From: Durusdinium trenchii
Taxonomy: Eukaryota > Sar > Dinophyceae > Suessiales > Symbiodiniaceae
DNA length: 64,000 bases
Assembly: GCA_963970005.1 (NCBI GenBank)
Contig: CAXAMN010003558.1
Location: forward strand, 25,001-89,000
Direction of reading: 5' to 3'
The notes under the pieces were generated by a model. That model saw only the letters and a program-made list of their open reading frames with translations, ran no database searches and had not been told where the DNA came from. Below, in pieces: positions 1-11,341 of this stretch; position 1 is the first letter of the stretch, and each line of letters opens with the position of its first letter. The position numbers and the translations under genes are program-made.

Positions 1-1796
1 ACCAGCTCGCAGGTTTTCGGCCTGGAAATGAGTTCAGGACTGTTCGTGGGGTTTTGAAAGATGCCCTGCATAAGGATAAGACAGCACAAAATGAATTGTG
101 AATCCATGGACAATGTGGCTCAAATAGAGTCAAAGGGGTGATCTCTTGTTTTTGGTTTGCAGTTTCAGTATGTTTTAGTTATGTACAAACACACCTATTT
201 ATCATTGGTAGATGTTGGAAGGCACAAACCTTAGACCGTCTCAGATGCTGGGTTTGGTCTTTGTAAGATGTTTTGATGCCGAGGATCTAAGATCGATGGC
301 ACTTCCCAGAGAAGTGGTAACTTGGATTTTTGTCGATGCATGAACACACGAGACAAAATCCATCTCGGAGGAATGTAGCTCCCACGGGTTTCCAAGGGAC
401 AATCCAGATGGTGTGAGTTTTCCAAGGGTTTCTGCTAATAAGAACTGGCTGTAGATCGACCGACACCCATCTTGCAGGAGAGTTTGGGGGTGAAGATCAA
501 CTTTATCTACAAGAAACGCCCTTTTGTTTGATGTTCATAAAGTGTTTCTTTGCCCAAACCCACACACCGAGACTGCTCAGGAGCCGGAAAACACTCATCA
601 CGATGGGTCCTTGCTTGCTTGTTCAGATTAAGTAGGTTCTAGTGGTCACTTGGACAGCTTGACTCTTTGTGGCAATGCGTACACGGGATTCGGTGCCTTT
701 TGAACCCAACGAGGCACGCGCACTCCGCGCGCGCACGTTCCGCTGTGCGCGAGCGCACGGACTCTTCAATGTGTGGAGTGACGTGGAGTCAACGTGTCAA
801 CGGTTTTCAGCAAAAACGGTGCCAGTCCTTGTCTTGATCCTCTGGAATAGAGGTGAGAGAGTATAAAATCCCCCCACGCAAGAAATTAGTATTTGCATGT
901 CCGTTTTTCTGGAAGCATGCTCAATCCCCTGTAAAACGATAAGGAAGAAAAAACACATGCTAACCCCCGATGACTCTTGTTGAAAACCCTTGACATGCGA
1001 GAGGTGGTGTGAAGAAGACACACACACAGAAAACCTACTACTGTTCCAAATTGTCAGGGTCAATGCATGACTGCTCTTGGTGGGTATATGCTTGGACAGA
1101 GGTGGGAGGGGTTGGACCGCTGTAGCCTTGCGCTACAGCATTGTTGTGCCACATGGTTTTCCAACTTGCACCAGGCATGAACACGATAACAAAACGATAG
1201 CAAAAACGATAACACAGCGAGCCTAAAACACCGTTCCGTAGGCAGGCCACCACATAGGCCTAGTTGGAATGAAGTGTGCCTAATGTTTTCATATGTGCAA
1301 GGTTCCACACACCACATGCATGTAGTGCACACACACACAACATTATACGGTATAGATTATACTACATTTGTTGCGGTTAGTCAAAGTGCTGCAAACCGAT
1401 AATGAAGAAAAAAGATAACGTCAAAAGTGGTATAGGGAAAGATAGATAGCGGTTTTTTACACAACCTCAGGTGTTGTTTCTTTTTCTCAGGGTGAGCTCT
1501 TAATTGCTGGACGAGCTTAGAGTTGGGTACTGTAGTGACTAAGTCTTGAGTCCTACTGTTGGATCGATTTAGAGAACCTTTACAAGTTATAAGATTTCTA
1601 CTGTTAGGTCACCAGGACGGCCACCTTCTCACACTAGACGAGCATCCCAACACAGCTGATGTTCAGTTCCCACCGCCGAGAACTTCAGCAGTTTCTTCGA
1701 CAGGAGTTTCGTCGGCCGAGGACTCCGCAGGTGTGAGGTTGGCCAGTACTCCCTTGAATGTTAGAGCGAGCAAGGATGTTTGAGTCCGGGTGAGAA

Positions 1797-2195
1797 ATGG
1801 GTTTGGCTCGAAACAACAAACACCCAAGCAGAGGAAATATATGTAAATGGACAGAAGAAACCCACATCTGGACTGCAGACCGTCCAAGGCAGTTTCAAGC
1901 GTCTCACGACACTTTTCAAGCACTTCGCTGCTTCATTATTCCCGTTGAAATCGGCGGGGTATTCCAGATAGATGGCCGATCACAGGTGGCACAGGTTTCT
2001 TGGCCTTGGGATGAAAGCTGGAAGCAGGGTGTGGCTGTCGGACGTCTTACTCAAACGTTATGCGAGCACAAAAGGCCTTGGGCGGCAGGGACTGAGCCTC
2101 ACTGGTATCCTGTTCACAACTTGCGCTTAGGTCATTTGCAATATTTTGGAATGGAGATGATATGCTTATTGGCGGATTTTTTGCAGTCTATGTAG
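1797..2195 (+). CDS. Unassigned ORF, 132 codons
   Basis: The frame reads with balanced composition (for example IIPVEIGGVFQIDGRSQ and HNLRLGHLQYFGMEM) but no family was recognised. It has no clear start context or splice sites of the type used elsewhere. It may be a chance frame. Confidence 0.15.
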   Translation: MGLARNNKHPSRGNICKWTEETHIWTADRPRQFQASHDTFQALRCFIIPVEIGGVFQIDGRSQVAQVSWPWDESWKQGVAVGRLTQTLCEHKRPWAAGTEPHWYPVHNLRLGHLQYFGMEMICLLADFLQSM

Positions 2196-2478
2196 TCTGT
2201 GTAGTTAGCTGGATGCCAAACTCTCCAAGTCCCAGGTCTAGACGTTTCTGCTGTATTTCTGCTGTGCAGATTCTCAGGTTTTTGGTGGATCACAGGCGTT
2301 CGCATCCAAGCAGATTCGGGGGATGATTTGATGATCTCTCTGGGTCTGACTCCCGTTCCCATCGAACATGAAGGGCTGAAGCTACAGATTTTGGCGGACC
2401 CACTCCGCCGACGCCGACGTCTGAAGAGATGGGATTTCAATTAGATTCTAATTGAATTCTGTTTAAATATTGTTTCTA

Positions 2479-2561
2479 ATAGCTTCTTGTTACTACTAGC
2501 GTGGCACCTGTTACTACTAGCTTCTTGTTACTACTAGTAAGGCACTTGTTACTAGTAGCTT
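2479..2561. repeat. ACTAGT-centred dispersed minisatellite, copy 1
   Basis: Units of about 17-21 nt, such as AGCTTCTTGTTACTACTAGT and AAGGCACTTGTTACTAGTAG, follow each other. The same units recur at 10175, 50641, 53848, 59341 and 60254. Confidence 0.85.
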
Positions 2562-3659
2562 CCGAGGTTTTGGTGCGATCTGAAAAAAACAATCTTCTCT
2601 CAAAGCTAGGGAGATTGCGATCTCCGTCCACTCTTCCAGGAAGTGACGAGGACAGGTGCGATCTCCCTGGTCTTTTGGCACTCTTCAAACAGTTTCCAGC
2701 CAGGAAAGAGTTCATCAAGACATACAGATGCAGTCATGAATTCATCATGTTAGGACCCAGTCTAATCATCACATGGACATGTCTTGAGAAATGACACAGA
2801 TCAAACCTGACCAAATTTGTTCATGTTGCTTTAGCGGACGCAAAAGGACTGTAGCGCAAATTGAATGTGATCCTGAACCATGGCAGCTCTTTACAAGGCA
2901 TGATCGGATCCTTTTGCCCCAGCGTGCCCCAAAGCTTGGCCTAGCACATCTCCAAGCTTGGAGCCTCAAATCTACAAGTGAACCATCTCAGCAAACACGT
3001 GGGCCCACCAAGACCACATCACAGCACCGTGCCGAGAAACATGTCCAGCTGTGGCATTGATCCAGAGGAGGGGTTGCATGTTGGGTGGCCAGTGTCGTCC
3101 AGTGGGATAATAAGAGGGAAGACTCATTTCAACATGAGACCCTTTGCCCCAAATTGGAACAGATCAGGGATTGTTCATCCCCACGACCAATTGCTTGACC
3201 AAGGTTGAAGCTGGAGTTGAAAGGGATCTTTCAACTAGACTTGCTTTCGGGCGGTTGGTCGTGCACTTTTCGGGTAGTTCACATGTGCCGACCGACACAA
3301 GATCATGTGGTGATTTCCTCTCGGAGAACCCTTTTTGAAGGCCACCATGCCAAAATGCTTCGACGTGTACATTTGGGAAAAACCGGTTTCCTTGGTTGTC
3401 ATGAACGACGGAAATTTTGGCGAGTTCTTACTGTAATATGTTCTAGTCAATTCTAAATGGTCAATGGCGACTTAGAGCAGTTGAGGTCTCAACATTTTAG
3501 AGAATTGATGTTCAACTACCTGGGCCATCCGTTGAGTTTGGAGTTCCTGGAGTTGCTAGATGAATGCCCGGAACCGCGGGGAAGACTCAGATCTCGGCAC
3601 CACCATTGGGCCGTCCCCTGAGTTTAGAAATGTTTAGACATAGCCACCGACAGACGAAT

Positions 3660-3788
3660 GAGCTGAGTGCTGGGGCCCCTGGATTGACTGCTGCGACAGT
3701 TGCCCCCAATCCCTTCGTTTCCTTCGCCCAAGAGGACCACACCCGGACAGCATCGCCTGACAGCGACGACTCCTTCGGGACCGTTTGA
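3660..3788 (+). CDS. Coding-like patch ending in an acidic tail
   Basis: The frame reads ELSAGAPGLTAATVAPNP, FVSFAQEDHTRTASP and DSDDSFGTV before a stop. The acidic, Ser-rich end looks like a real C terminus. No homolog was recognised and no matching upstream exon was found. Confidence 0.25.
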   Translation, partial: ELSAGAPGLTAATVAPNPFVSFAQEDHTRTASPDSDDSFGTV

Positions 3789-4740
3789 CTCCGTCCTTCG
3801 GAGTGCCAGGACCTGCGGGTGCAGGAGGGCCAATATCCCAGCGATGAAACGCCACTGGAGACCGCATGGACCTTCTGGTGCCGAAAGGGGTCGTCTTCGA
3901 GTCTAACGACATCGGTCCGAAGGGGGTCGGATGGCTTGGTTCCAGAAAGTCTTCAGGAAACCGACGTGGTCGTTCTTGACCAAGTTTGGAGATTTACAGG
4001 ATGATTTTGAGCATGTCTGGCGCTTTGTTCAGTTCATTGGTTGGAGAGGTTCAATGGGATTCAGCCACTGAATCCGGACTCATCTGCACATATCTGCACT
4101 GCTGTGCTAAAGCGCGATTCCGCCAACATTGGCGATGGAGTGGGTCTCAGAAAGAAGATGACATCTCTGAACAGTTACTGCAAGATCTGTAAGCAGAGAC
4201 CAGCAACCCAGGCAGCAGGTTTGACAGCTTTGGAGCGAACGCAGGTTAGCCAGCTGCATGGAGCCCTGTAGTCCTTCCATGTCCGGCGTCTGTGTTTGAC
4301 TCCTCTTCGTGGGAGAGATCCACTCCTGTCTTCCAGTGACTGGAGGTACGACAAGAAGACCAGCGATCGCAAGGAAAGCGAGCAGCCACTGGGCAGCATG
4401 AAAATGGGCACCACATCTAATGGGTTTTCAACTTTTCTCTTGATACTTGATGGGTCTTGATGGACGATCAAATAGCGCAGCTAATTGGATCTATATAGAT
4501 GGGTTTTCATCAGGCTTTTTCAGCACTACACGGACGGCAAGATCAGCAAACACCCAGTTGTAGGGAGAAGATAGACCATCATCCTCCGTGGATCTCTGTG
4601 GTCCGTTGCTCCAGCACAGAGAGTTTGAGCTTATCGGCACTCATTTTCCTGGAAAACTACATAGCTGCACCTGCTGAAACATCAGAAAGATGAACTTGAT
4701 CTTCAAAAGGATATTTTAGTATGCTTCATCAGTGCATCAG

Positions 4741-4829
4741 AGTTCTATGCCTACCACCACAACCCTCAAGAATCGTGCCAAGGTACATGGAAGGTCTGAA
4801 GCAGTTGGGCAGCTTCAACACCATTGAGG
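4741..4829 (+). CDS. eIF4E-like N-terminal exon, with frame break
   Basis: One frame reads FYAYHHNPQESCQGTW up to position 4790. The frame starting at 4790 reads EGLKQLGSFNTIED. Together they match the eIF4E stretch that runs from the first strand to the TVEDFW helix. The shared base at 4790 implies a missing base (or 4 missing bases) at TGG/GAA. A small splice using the GT at 4783-4784 or 4794-4795 is another explanation. The FW expected after TIED is not present here, so the exon probably ends at GAG or GAC near 4829. Confidence 0.45.
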
Positions 4830-6106
4830 ACAGCATCGCTCGATTCTGTGGACATTCCAAAACTCTTCAGAAAATGCAATTTTGAAGTCAACTACCCACC
4901 AGATTTTCTTCAGCAAACAACTGGCCGATGATTCTGCAGATATACCAAGCGTAGTTCTTTTGTCTGTCAACAGATCACGGCAACATGAGCATAGCTTAAA
5001 CCATGACGCATCACTTCAATTATACCGACAGTCCACTGGCTGTTGTTGGGGCACCCGATTCAGAAGACAGACATGTTGCAGATGTTTCTCCGCACCCTCT
5101 GAACATGGCTGTAGAGAAACATGTCCGGACAAGATACGTTGAGAAGGTTCACTTAAGATCTTTGAAGACACCTTCGTGTTTCGGATGATCCAAACGAATG
5201 CTTCGACATGGAAAACCTAGCTCCCTTTCACCATTTTTCCCGCCTTTCCCCCATCCCTTTAAGCTCCCGCTGAGTGAGTTTTCACACCCATCCGTTGAAC
5301 CGAACAACTGTTCGGGTGGCCGCGGTGGCTTGGCGAGGGCTTCTATCGGCACTACAGCTACTTGCTGCGGCCCTCAGAGGTTCCAAGGGATCACAATGCC
5401 CGGGGCTCCCATCCGAAAATGGAGCGGGTGGAGCGGGCCATCCGGCGGTTTGCTTGGAACGAGGGTCGGAGCACTCCCTGTTTGGGATGGGAGGGTCTGG
5501 GACTGGACATGCTCCACATCCGCCGGGGTTTTCGGGTGCCAAAAAGCGTGGTCCGGGTGTCGAGCCGGCTAGACATCGGGTGTCGAGGGGTCTTAAACTG
5601 GGCATGTCATTCATTCTGGAAGTACGAAGTGGCCGGACAAGACGTCCTTACAATGAACTATCCATGGCTTCAAAAGCTATTGGTGTGTACTATATATACA
5701 GTAACTAGAAACATGACCCACTCTCATCATGGCCAACACACCGCTAGCAAAAGACGGAAATGGTTTAAGCCAATCTCAGCAGGAGTGCATGAAGGAATCA
5801 TCTTACTTGGCGCCAGAAACAAGGCTGAGCTGCCCACCACACTTCCAGAACAGCAAAAGAACACCAAAACCTTCGGATTCCGATGTTCAGATATTCCCAT
5901 AGACCTTTTGGTGTCATTGTCGCTCTGGCCGAAGTTGAGAAACAATGCTTGTTTGCCGTAGTGACCTCTCAAAAGGAGAGAAGTGGCACCAAAGAATCTG
6001 CTCTTGTTTTGTTCCACTATTGTTATTTGTAGTGGTCCCCAAATAGATAGAAACGATTTCCAACACATTATTAGTGGGGATCTACGTTTCTATCTATTTG
6101 GGGGGC

Positions 6107-6137
<31 letters not shown>

Positions 6138-8176
6138 GCTCCCTCCCTCCCTCCCTCCCTCCCTTTTTACGCTCAATTCCAAAACGCTCCGTGCGAAGTT
6201 CACTCCCAAACATCTTCAACGCTCGGCGTGCCACAGAAGGCCGGCGGCATAAGCGGCTGCAAAGTTCTTGTCCATCAGGATTTCAAAGTGCAGGCTCATT
6301 GGAGGAGGCGGCGGCCACACTCACATCACTGTCACTAGCATAAGGCATACGGCCACAAAACACAGTTGGTTTGCAAGTGTTTGACCTTTAAGCTTTCGTT
6401 TCGTTTGTGGAAAAGCGGACACTAGCAGCCGACAAGAACTTAGAAGGTCGAAGCAAACGTTGGCCGAAATCATGAGCTCAAAAAAGTTAGAGTTTGGGAC
6501 TGGTCCAGTGCTGTGGCGACTGCCAACAGACGCCAGCCACTCCGGAGAGCTCAAAAACATTGCTTTAAGGGACTGCGACGGATTCATCCAAGCCCTGACT
6601 TGCTGCAGGAGCCTCCGTGCATCAGCCTGGTCAGTAGGTCTACCGGGCACACGCTGCAAACAACGGTTGTTGAGCATTGTCGTCTCTTTCCAAGCATCTC
6701 CTGCACGAACAAGAACAGACCCACACATAACACACCTCCGCTTACTACCATGTTGAAATAGCTTGTGCAAGGCGTGCGCTTCAGGGCGCGCAGCATTTCC
6801 TATGGCGATGCAAGTTGAACTTTGCAACGAAGTAGTTAAGTCAGCTCCAGAAGCTTTGTAAGTGATCGAATCCTGACAGCGTGCACAACTTACAGAAGTC
6901 GGACCAAACACAAAGAGATGTGTCCCAAATCAGTTTTCGGAAAAGCTTGCGCTTGTGCCATTAAGGAAGCAACAAGAGCAGCGCGCTCTACATTCAATTT
7001 GAGCCAGCGAGGTTCAACTAGTTTAGGCTTGGTGTCCCCTTGGCGAACATTCCCCCGCGCTGGCTCCAAACCAAATTAACGGCCTGAACCACCTCAGAAT
7101 TAGGTTCCGGCCCATGCAAAGCGTTCAACATTCCAAGGTCAGTCAACCCAGGTTCATGCTCCACCACGGCCCCACCTCCACAACTCGATCGTTCAGTCAT
7201 TTCATCCCCCAATCTGCGCGCACACTCAGTGGACGCCCCTCGCCGCAAGAGTGGCCAGGAAGTTGAGAAGTACAACTTGACCTTGCACTGGGAACAGCGG
7301 ACACCGCGTTCGCGCAGCTGCCAACGATGGCCTGCCTCCACATATTTTTGCTTGCTGACCAAACGCTGCAAGAATTTCTGCTTAGTTAGTTCTCGGGGGC
7401 CACTACCCTTTGTTGTTGGCTTTACAGCCCAGTGGGGACAGTTCGTTGGCCAATAGGGGCCTGCAAAATGGCAGCAACTTGGTCAATTTGTTTGACAGCT
7501 TGTCGGTGGTGATTATCATAGCAACCTGCTGCACCATTCTTAGCACGAGCAATTGTGCGGCCTAAGGTCTCTAGCGGAGCATACTTAGCACGGCTTGTCA
7601 CCATACCAGCGGCAGACCTCCTTTATCACCATGTGCAAATATGCACAATGGTGCCCTGTATCAGGCAGTTCAAGGCCGCCCTCTTAACTTTGGTCTTGAG
7701 TCAGTTTACTAACTCGGCGAGCACTAGTGTAGAACCCACAGCCATCGAGGCAGACTGGTTCTTTGCCACTGCTGGATATGATAAACATCACGGAGTGTCC
7801 GAACACCAATTTCAACCGGGTGTCTTCGCAACCAACAGCATGGTTTTCACGGGCCCCACAGTACTGATCCAAGGGTATCTAATACTTTCAAACTTGTGTA
7901 TGGACAAAGTCCACGCTTCTTCTAACCAGGAACGAAGATGCCGCGGTCACTGCTGAAACAACTTATGAACGGCCCGAAACTGTTTGAGGACCACCGACCA
8001 CCGTCAAGCCAGGATCTTCTACCTTTCCAGAAAACTGAAAGTGACAATCTAGGTTACCTTTACTTTGAGGACCTGTTTGCCGACATAACAGTTGGCGAAG
8101 AATTCGCGACCGGTTCGGGGGAAGACCGTGAGCTTCCACCGTGAGCTCCCTCGCTCCCTCCCTCCCTCTCTGTCTT

Positions 8177-8214
<38 letters not shown>

Positions 8215-11200
8215 CCTCTCTCTCCCTCTCTCTCTCTCTATTCCTCTGTAATTAACAATATCTATGTATATATATATATACATATTCTAATAAAAATGAT
8301 TCTTCACTTCCAAGGTGCTTCTCTTCCGCAAGGGATACAGACCCATGTGGGAGGCCGCTCGGCCGCTTTTGTGCGGGCCGCTTATTCAGGGGCTGCGTGG
8401 TGGCCTTAAAATTGTTCTTTTTGAAGATGTAACAGTATCCGATAGATATAGAGCACGATGTGACGTACATTTGGCATGTGTGTCATCTTCATTTTTGCAT
8501 TCTCTTTGTCTCCATGAGGTGGAGGGCACACAGTACACAGGTTCATCAAGTGTAGGAATCATGATCATGTTGGATCATGGACATATTACGGAGGCCTTGG
8601 GAACCGGCTTCCATTCGGCGTCCCCGAAGATGCCCAAGGAGATGTAGGGATTCTGCGGTCATGAGACTTGTTCTGCTTTCTTGAAGAACAAGTGTAGTAC
8701 TCCATCATACTCTATCCATGCCGACACTCGGGCACTGCCCCCCCCGGGCGCGGATACCCTCTCTGTCCTTGCAGTCTAGGAATTCCCGGAGGGTGGGTGC
8801 TGGATCATCCGTATCAAGCGGAAGGCCACGAGTGGGGGGAGAAGTCGGGTGATGGTGGCAGATCAAGGTCCGAGTCCTGCGTTGACGTCATCACCCAGAT
8901 CTCAACAGATCAGCCCGTAACGGACCCAGATCAGTACCAGATCAGCGAATGCTTTGAAGAACCAATGATCTCTGCCTCCTCCGACTCATGTTTTAGCAGA
9001 GTCGGTCCTTGGTGTTGAATATGTACTTGGGAATCAAAGCAAGCTGTAGTGGGACACCAAAGAATGGCAAGATATATAGAACATGATACATTGTTGTTGG
9101 ATTCTAGGTTTCCAACTCAGTTTGAACTTGCCACCCAAATAGTGGTTTTCTTGTTTGTCCGCTGCACCCACACAAATCAGCCCAGTATGTTCTTGAGGCG
9201 GAACAGACCAGAGGAACATCACTCGATGCACTCTGGGGTGACGAGACATTCCAGGTCTTAAGTCTGAGACAAAGTCATTTGGGCTCATCTTCCCACGAAT
9301 CTTCAAGGCCGATTCCTTGCAATTCCTCTTGCAGGTGGACTCGTGAACCTCAGCAGAAAGCTGATAAAAAGTCCTGTCTTAGCAAATTTGGCTAGCACCG
9401 TGAGCCAATGACAGCAACGCCAGGCTTCACAGAACTATGTGAATCGCATGTGGGAGAACCTCCTTTTGGCCTTCATCGGAGAGGTGACGGTGAAACGTTG
9501 CACCGCCGGTGAAACACCGGTGGACGGCTGCAACCTCGAAGGGCCGCATCGAAGAACGCGGATGGTCATGGGATGGTCGTGGGATGGTCGTGGGCGGGGT
9601 CCACACATCGTTGGACATGGGGGCGGTCCACATTGGAAGTTTTGGAGTGGGAGAAGAAGTGAAGACAGATTGTTTTTTGATCGGCTTCACCACGAGCGGG
9701 ATGGACACAGTTCGCTAAGTTGGTCGTTGATCAAGGGGTTGGGTAACGAAGCCTCAAGAAGCATAAACACCCATAAATGCAATGAATACATTATCCTTCA
9801 GTCTAGCAAGTACGTACATATATGTATTATATGATGACTTTGTTTTGATCCAACAGGACAGACTAAGACGCTTTCTGGTCCAAAAGAAAGACCCTTCATT
9901 GACTCTCACAGAATCTTCATTCTTTTGTCGCTCTGCTGCCACTCCAAGCTTTGACCACCGACCCGCGTAGGAATTCGAGCTGCCAGACGTGGTGGGCTGC
10001 GTGCTCTCCACCCGCCTCAAGGAGAGCGGGCGGGACATGTTAGGCGATCTCTTGTGTGTTGGGTCCCGACTCCTCAGGACGATGTGCTGTCGGTCTGGAA
10101 TCTGACCAACAGGGACAATTCCGTGTGGACCTTGGTGTGGACTGTATGGAAGGAGTGGGCCTACACCACAGCTAGCTATTAACAGGTGCATCGCTACTAG
10201 AAACAAGTGCATTACAACTAGTAGCAAGAAGATGCATTTCAGTCTTTATTCTATACCAGATATTTTGTTTGCTGCGCAGACGGGTTTCTTGCTGGTGCTT
10301 CAACATCCTTTCACAACGAGTTTGCACTGTGCGGATCAGTTTGAGCGCCATCCCAAATCCAACCAAAGTGGCCGCCTGTCTCCGCTTTGAACCTAGTGAC
10401 AGAGATGCCGCCCACTGACGGTTTTTGGCAGCTGCCACCCCAGGCACGCTTCCGTATTGGCGAGAAGTTGAAGGAGGCCAGAATCTAGTCATAGGGCAGA
10501 GTGAAAGAACAATTCGGGTGACCTCGAATATGGGCATCCTTTTGACAGCACTTTAAATTCACATTGACATGTTGTTCGCATGGTCTTCCTTGTGGTTTTT
10601 CTTGCATTCGTCGGGTCTGGTTGAATGCGATCCCTCATGGTCTGACGCATGATGGCATGCCGAGGTCCTGGGGCTGGATATGAATGCCTTGATCCAATAC
10701 AAGGATCACATGCAAAGCCTCCAGGCTGGCATGACGAATCGGGTGGCTTTGTGCGGTGGATTTAGCCACACCACATCTGCAGAGCTGTTGTAAGGTCAGC
10801 ATCACAAGGCAAATCCACCAACTCCGCCAAATTACCAAACATATCCAAAATCAAATTACAACTAACAGAACGGCTCAGAGATGTCCTTATATTATGATCC
10901 GTTTATGTAATTCCTTTGTTGAAAACAGATGCAGGAACAGGTAGACGCTGGTAGGCGCTTGTCATCATCATCATCATTGCGTATTTTTCTTAGGTCTCGG
11001 TAAGCTCTTGCCGCGCTTTGGTTGCCTTGAGAGACAACAGATTTATATATTTGTATATAGAGGTTGAACTGCAAGCCAACCCAAATGCAGCAATGTGTTA
11101 CTGTAATGACTAACTAATGAACTACCTCTATCTAAGGTTTTCCGAGTTTTCTCAGCAAAGCACGGGATCAATCTATAATAGAATCACGATCACACCGCAA

Positions 11201-11341
11201 ACTAACCAAGAGGATGTCACTTGGAACGAGCCACACCCACTCACCGAGATCTCTACACCCGTGCAGTGCCTAACATCTGCGGCAACCGGATCCGTGTTTG
11301 GCTCAAGAATCGACGTGTTTCAGATTCGATGTGTGCTGAAG
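4741..11341 (+). CDS. Split eIF4E-family cap-binding protein gene (gene-level entry, partial)
   Basis: Six short plus-strand coding blocks, in the right order, resemble successive parts of eukaryotic initiation factor 4E, which binds the mRNA 5' cap in the cytoplasm. They are 4741-4829, 8315-8353, 8833-8861, 9335-9359, 9424-9483 and 11267-11341. The third to fifth blocks join in frame. The tryptophan supplied by 9335-9359 and the one in MWENLLLAFIGE are 16 residues apart, the spacing usual in eIF4E. RPMWE in the second block corresponds to the Trp-Glu pair that holds the cap. The segment after TIED (normally beginning FW), the stretch after IGE and the C terminus were not found, and the first block carries a frame break. 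It could therefore be a functional intron-rich gene with exons I missed, or a decaying copy. The family call is fairly good; the gene's integrity is unknown. Confidence 0.6.
5362..5961 (+). CDS. Unassigned ORF, 199 codons
   Basis: This is the longest open frame in the first 10 kb. It overlaps a competing minus-strand frame and has no recognised domain. It lies in the gap between the first and second eIF4E-like blocks and may be chance reading. Confidence 0.15.
   Translation: MLRPSEVPRDHNARGSHPKMERVERAIRRFAWNEGRSTPCLGWEGLGLDMLHIRRGFRVPKSVVRVSSRLDIGCRGVLNWACHSFWKYEVAGQDVLTMNYPWLQKLLVCTIYTVTRNMTHSHHGQHTASKRRKWFKPISAGVHEGIILLGARNKAELPTTLPEQQKNTKTFGFRCSDIPIDLLVSLSLWPKLRNNACLP
6037..6103. mobile_element. 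67-bp inverted repeat, MITE-like end or hairpin
   Basis: CCCCAAATAGATAGAAACG (6037-6055) is repeated as a perfect 19-bp inverse at 6085-6103, with a 29-nt loop. A 33-nt near-copy of the right arm plus loop lies at 13660-13692 and another arm at 13886-13904, so this is a family, not a chance palindrome. It may be the terminal inverted repeat of a small DNA transposon, or a foldback element. Confidence 0.6.
6107..6164. repeat. CT-rich and CCCT microsatellite
   Basis: CT dinucleotides pass into CCCT units. The tract sits directly beside the inverted repeat at 6037-6103. Confidence 0.9.
6321..7872 (-). pseudogene. Degenerate element with repeated CxxC (zinc-ribbon-like) motifs
   Basis: Successive minus-strand frames each carry a short Cys-x-x-Cys unit: 7872-7684 has EPVCLDGCGFYTSARR, 7371-7018 has RGVRCSQCKVKLYFSTS, and 6911-6321 has SCARCQDSITY (Cys 9/12) and KRRCVMCGSVLVRAG (Cys 60/63). 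Such CxxC modules followed by -Y-x-x-x-R/K occur in multicopy dinoflagellate ORFs, some linked to retroelements, as far as I know. Frames change between units, so it is likely a decayed mobile copy. No reverse-transcriptase or endonuclease motif was seen next to it. It lies in the large gap between eIF4E-like blocks. Confidence 0.4.
8147..8281. repeat. CT-rich tract followed by TA repeat
   Basis: About 100 bases of CT and CCCT units, then (TA)n at 8265-8281. It ends 33 bp before an eIF4E-like exon and could act as its pyrimidine tract. Confidence 0.9.
8315..8353 (+). CDS. eIF4E-like exon carrying the cap-binding Trp-Glu
   Basis: Thirteen codons read VLLFRKGYRPMWE, close to the eIF4E consensus LFK-G-I-x-PMWED, where W and E contact the methylated cap. 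The exon follows CCAAG at 8310-8314 (AG|G) and is followed by GCCGCT, a GC 5' splice site. A pyrimidine-rich and TA-rich tract at 8147-8281 lies just upstream. Only this 39-nt block is conserved; the open frame beyond it is not eIF4E-like. Confidence 0.7.
8833..8861 (+). CDS. Candidate eIF4E-like micro-exon (WGEKSGDGG)
   Basis: Nine codons plus AG read WGEKSGDGG and, joined to the G at 9335, give GGRW. This fits the eIF4E WEDxxNxxGGxW spacing to within one residue. The 5' splice site is not canonical: GCAG occurs at both ends of the following intron, so the exact boundary is ambiguous. A rival exon at 8825-8866 in another frame also contains GG but gives no W at the right place. Confidence 0.4.
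9335..9359 (+). CDS. eIF4E-like micro-exon (WTREPQQK)
   Basis: This 25-nt exon follows CTTGCAG (AG|G) and is followed by GCTGAT (GC 5' splice site). It completes an Arg codon from the preceding block and then reads WTREPQQK. Joined to 9424-9483 it puts 16 residues between its W and the W of MWENLLLAFIGE, as in known eIF4E. The intron begins GCT and the next exon begins GCT. Confidence 0.55.
9424..9483 (+). CDS. eIF4E-like exon (MWENLLLAFIGE)
   Basis: Twenty codons in phase 0 include NYVNRMWENLLLAFIGE, which matches the eIF4E helix W-x-x-L-L-L-A-x-I-G-E very well. The exon follows CGCCAG (AG|G) and is followed by GTGACGG, a GT 5' splice site. This is the most diagnostic block of the gene. Confidence 0.75.
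10175..10231. repeat. ACTAGT-type minisatellite, copy 2 (diverged)
   Basis: Contains AACAGGTGCATCGCTACTAG, AAACAAGTGCATTACAACTA and GTAGCAAGAAG, opposite in orientation to copy 1. It lies between the eIF4E-like blocks at 9483 and 11267. Confidence 0.75.
11267..11341 (+). CDS. eIF4E-like C-terminal exon (RIRVWLKN)
   Basis: The frame reads ICGNRIRVWLKNRR and then DSMCAEG. RIRVWLKN resembles the eIF4E strand KIAIWT and the sequence after it. It follows GTGCAG at 11261-11266; a GA 5' splice site (GAACCG) may end it. The region between ICG and NRI is shorter than in known eIF4E, so the 5' boundary is uncertain. The last residues of the family were not located downstream. Confidence 0.45.

Larger units (their letters stand above)
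1..4740. other. No firm gene apart from the patches listed
   Basis: Contains the first minisatellite copy, short CA runs near 1021 and 1328, and a loose AACGATA repetition at 1181-1213. No recognisable family. Confidence 0.5.

Noticed and set aside
5600-5640. HSFWKYEVAG as the missing FW segment of eIF4E
   Set aside because: It has FW but no 3' splice site, and the residues after it do not fit the family.
10315-10345. EFALCGSV reading as the next eIF4E-like exon
   Set aside because: Attractive after IGE, but a stop follows at once and no splice sites fit; kept out of the model.
11297-11307. TTTGGCTCAAG, identical to the end of the dinoflagellate spliced leader as I know it
   Set aside because: The bases are better explained as codons of the eIF4E-like RIRVWLKN exon; the rest of the leader is absent upstream.
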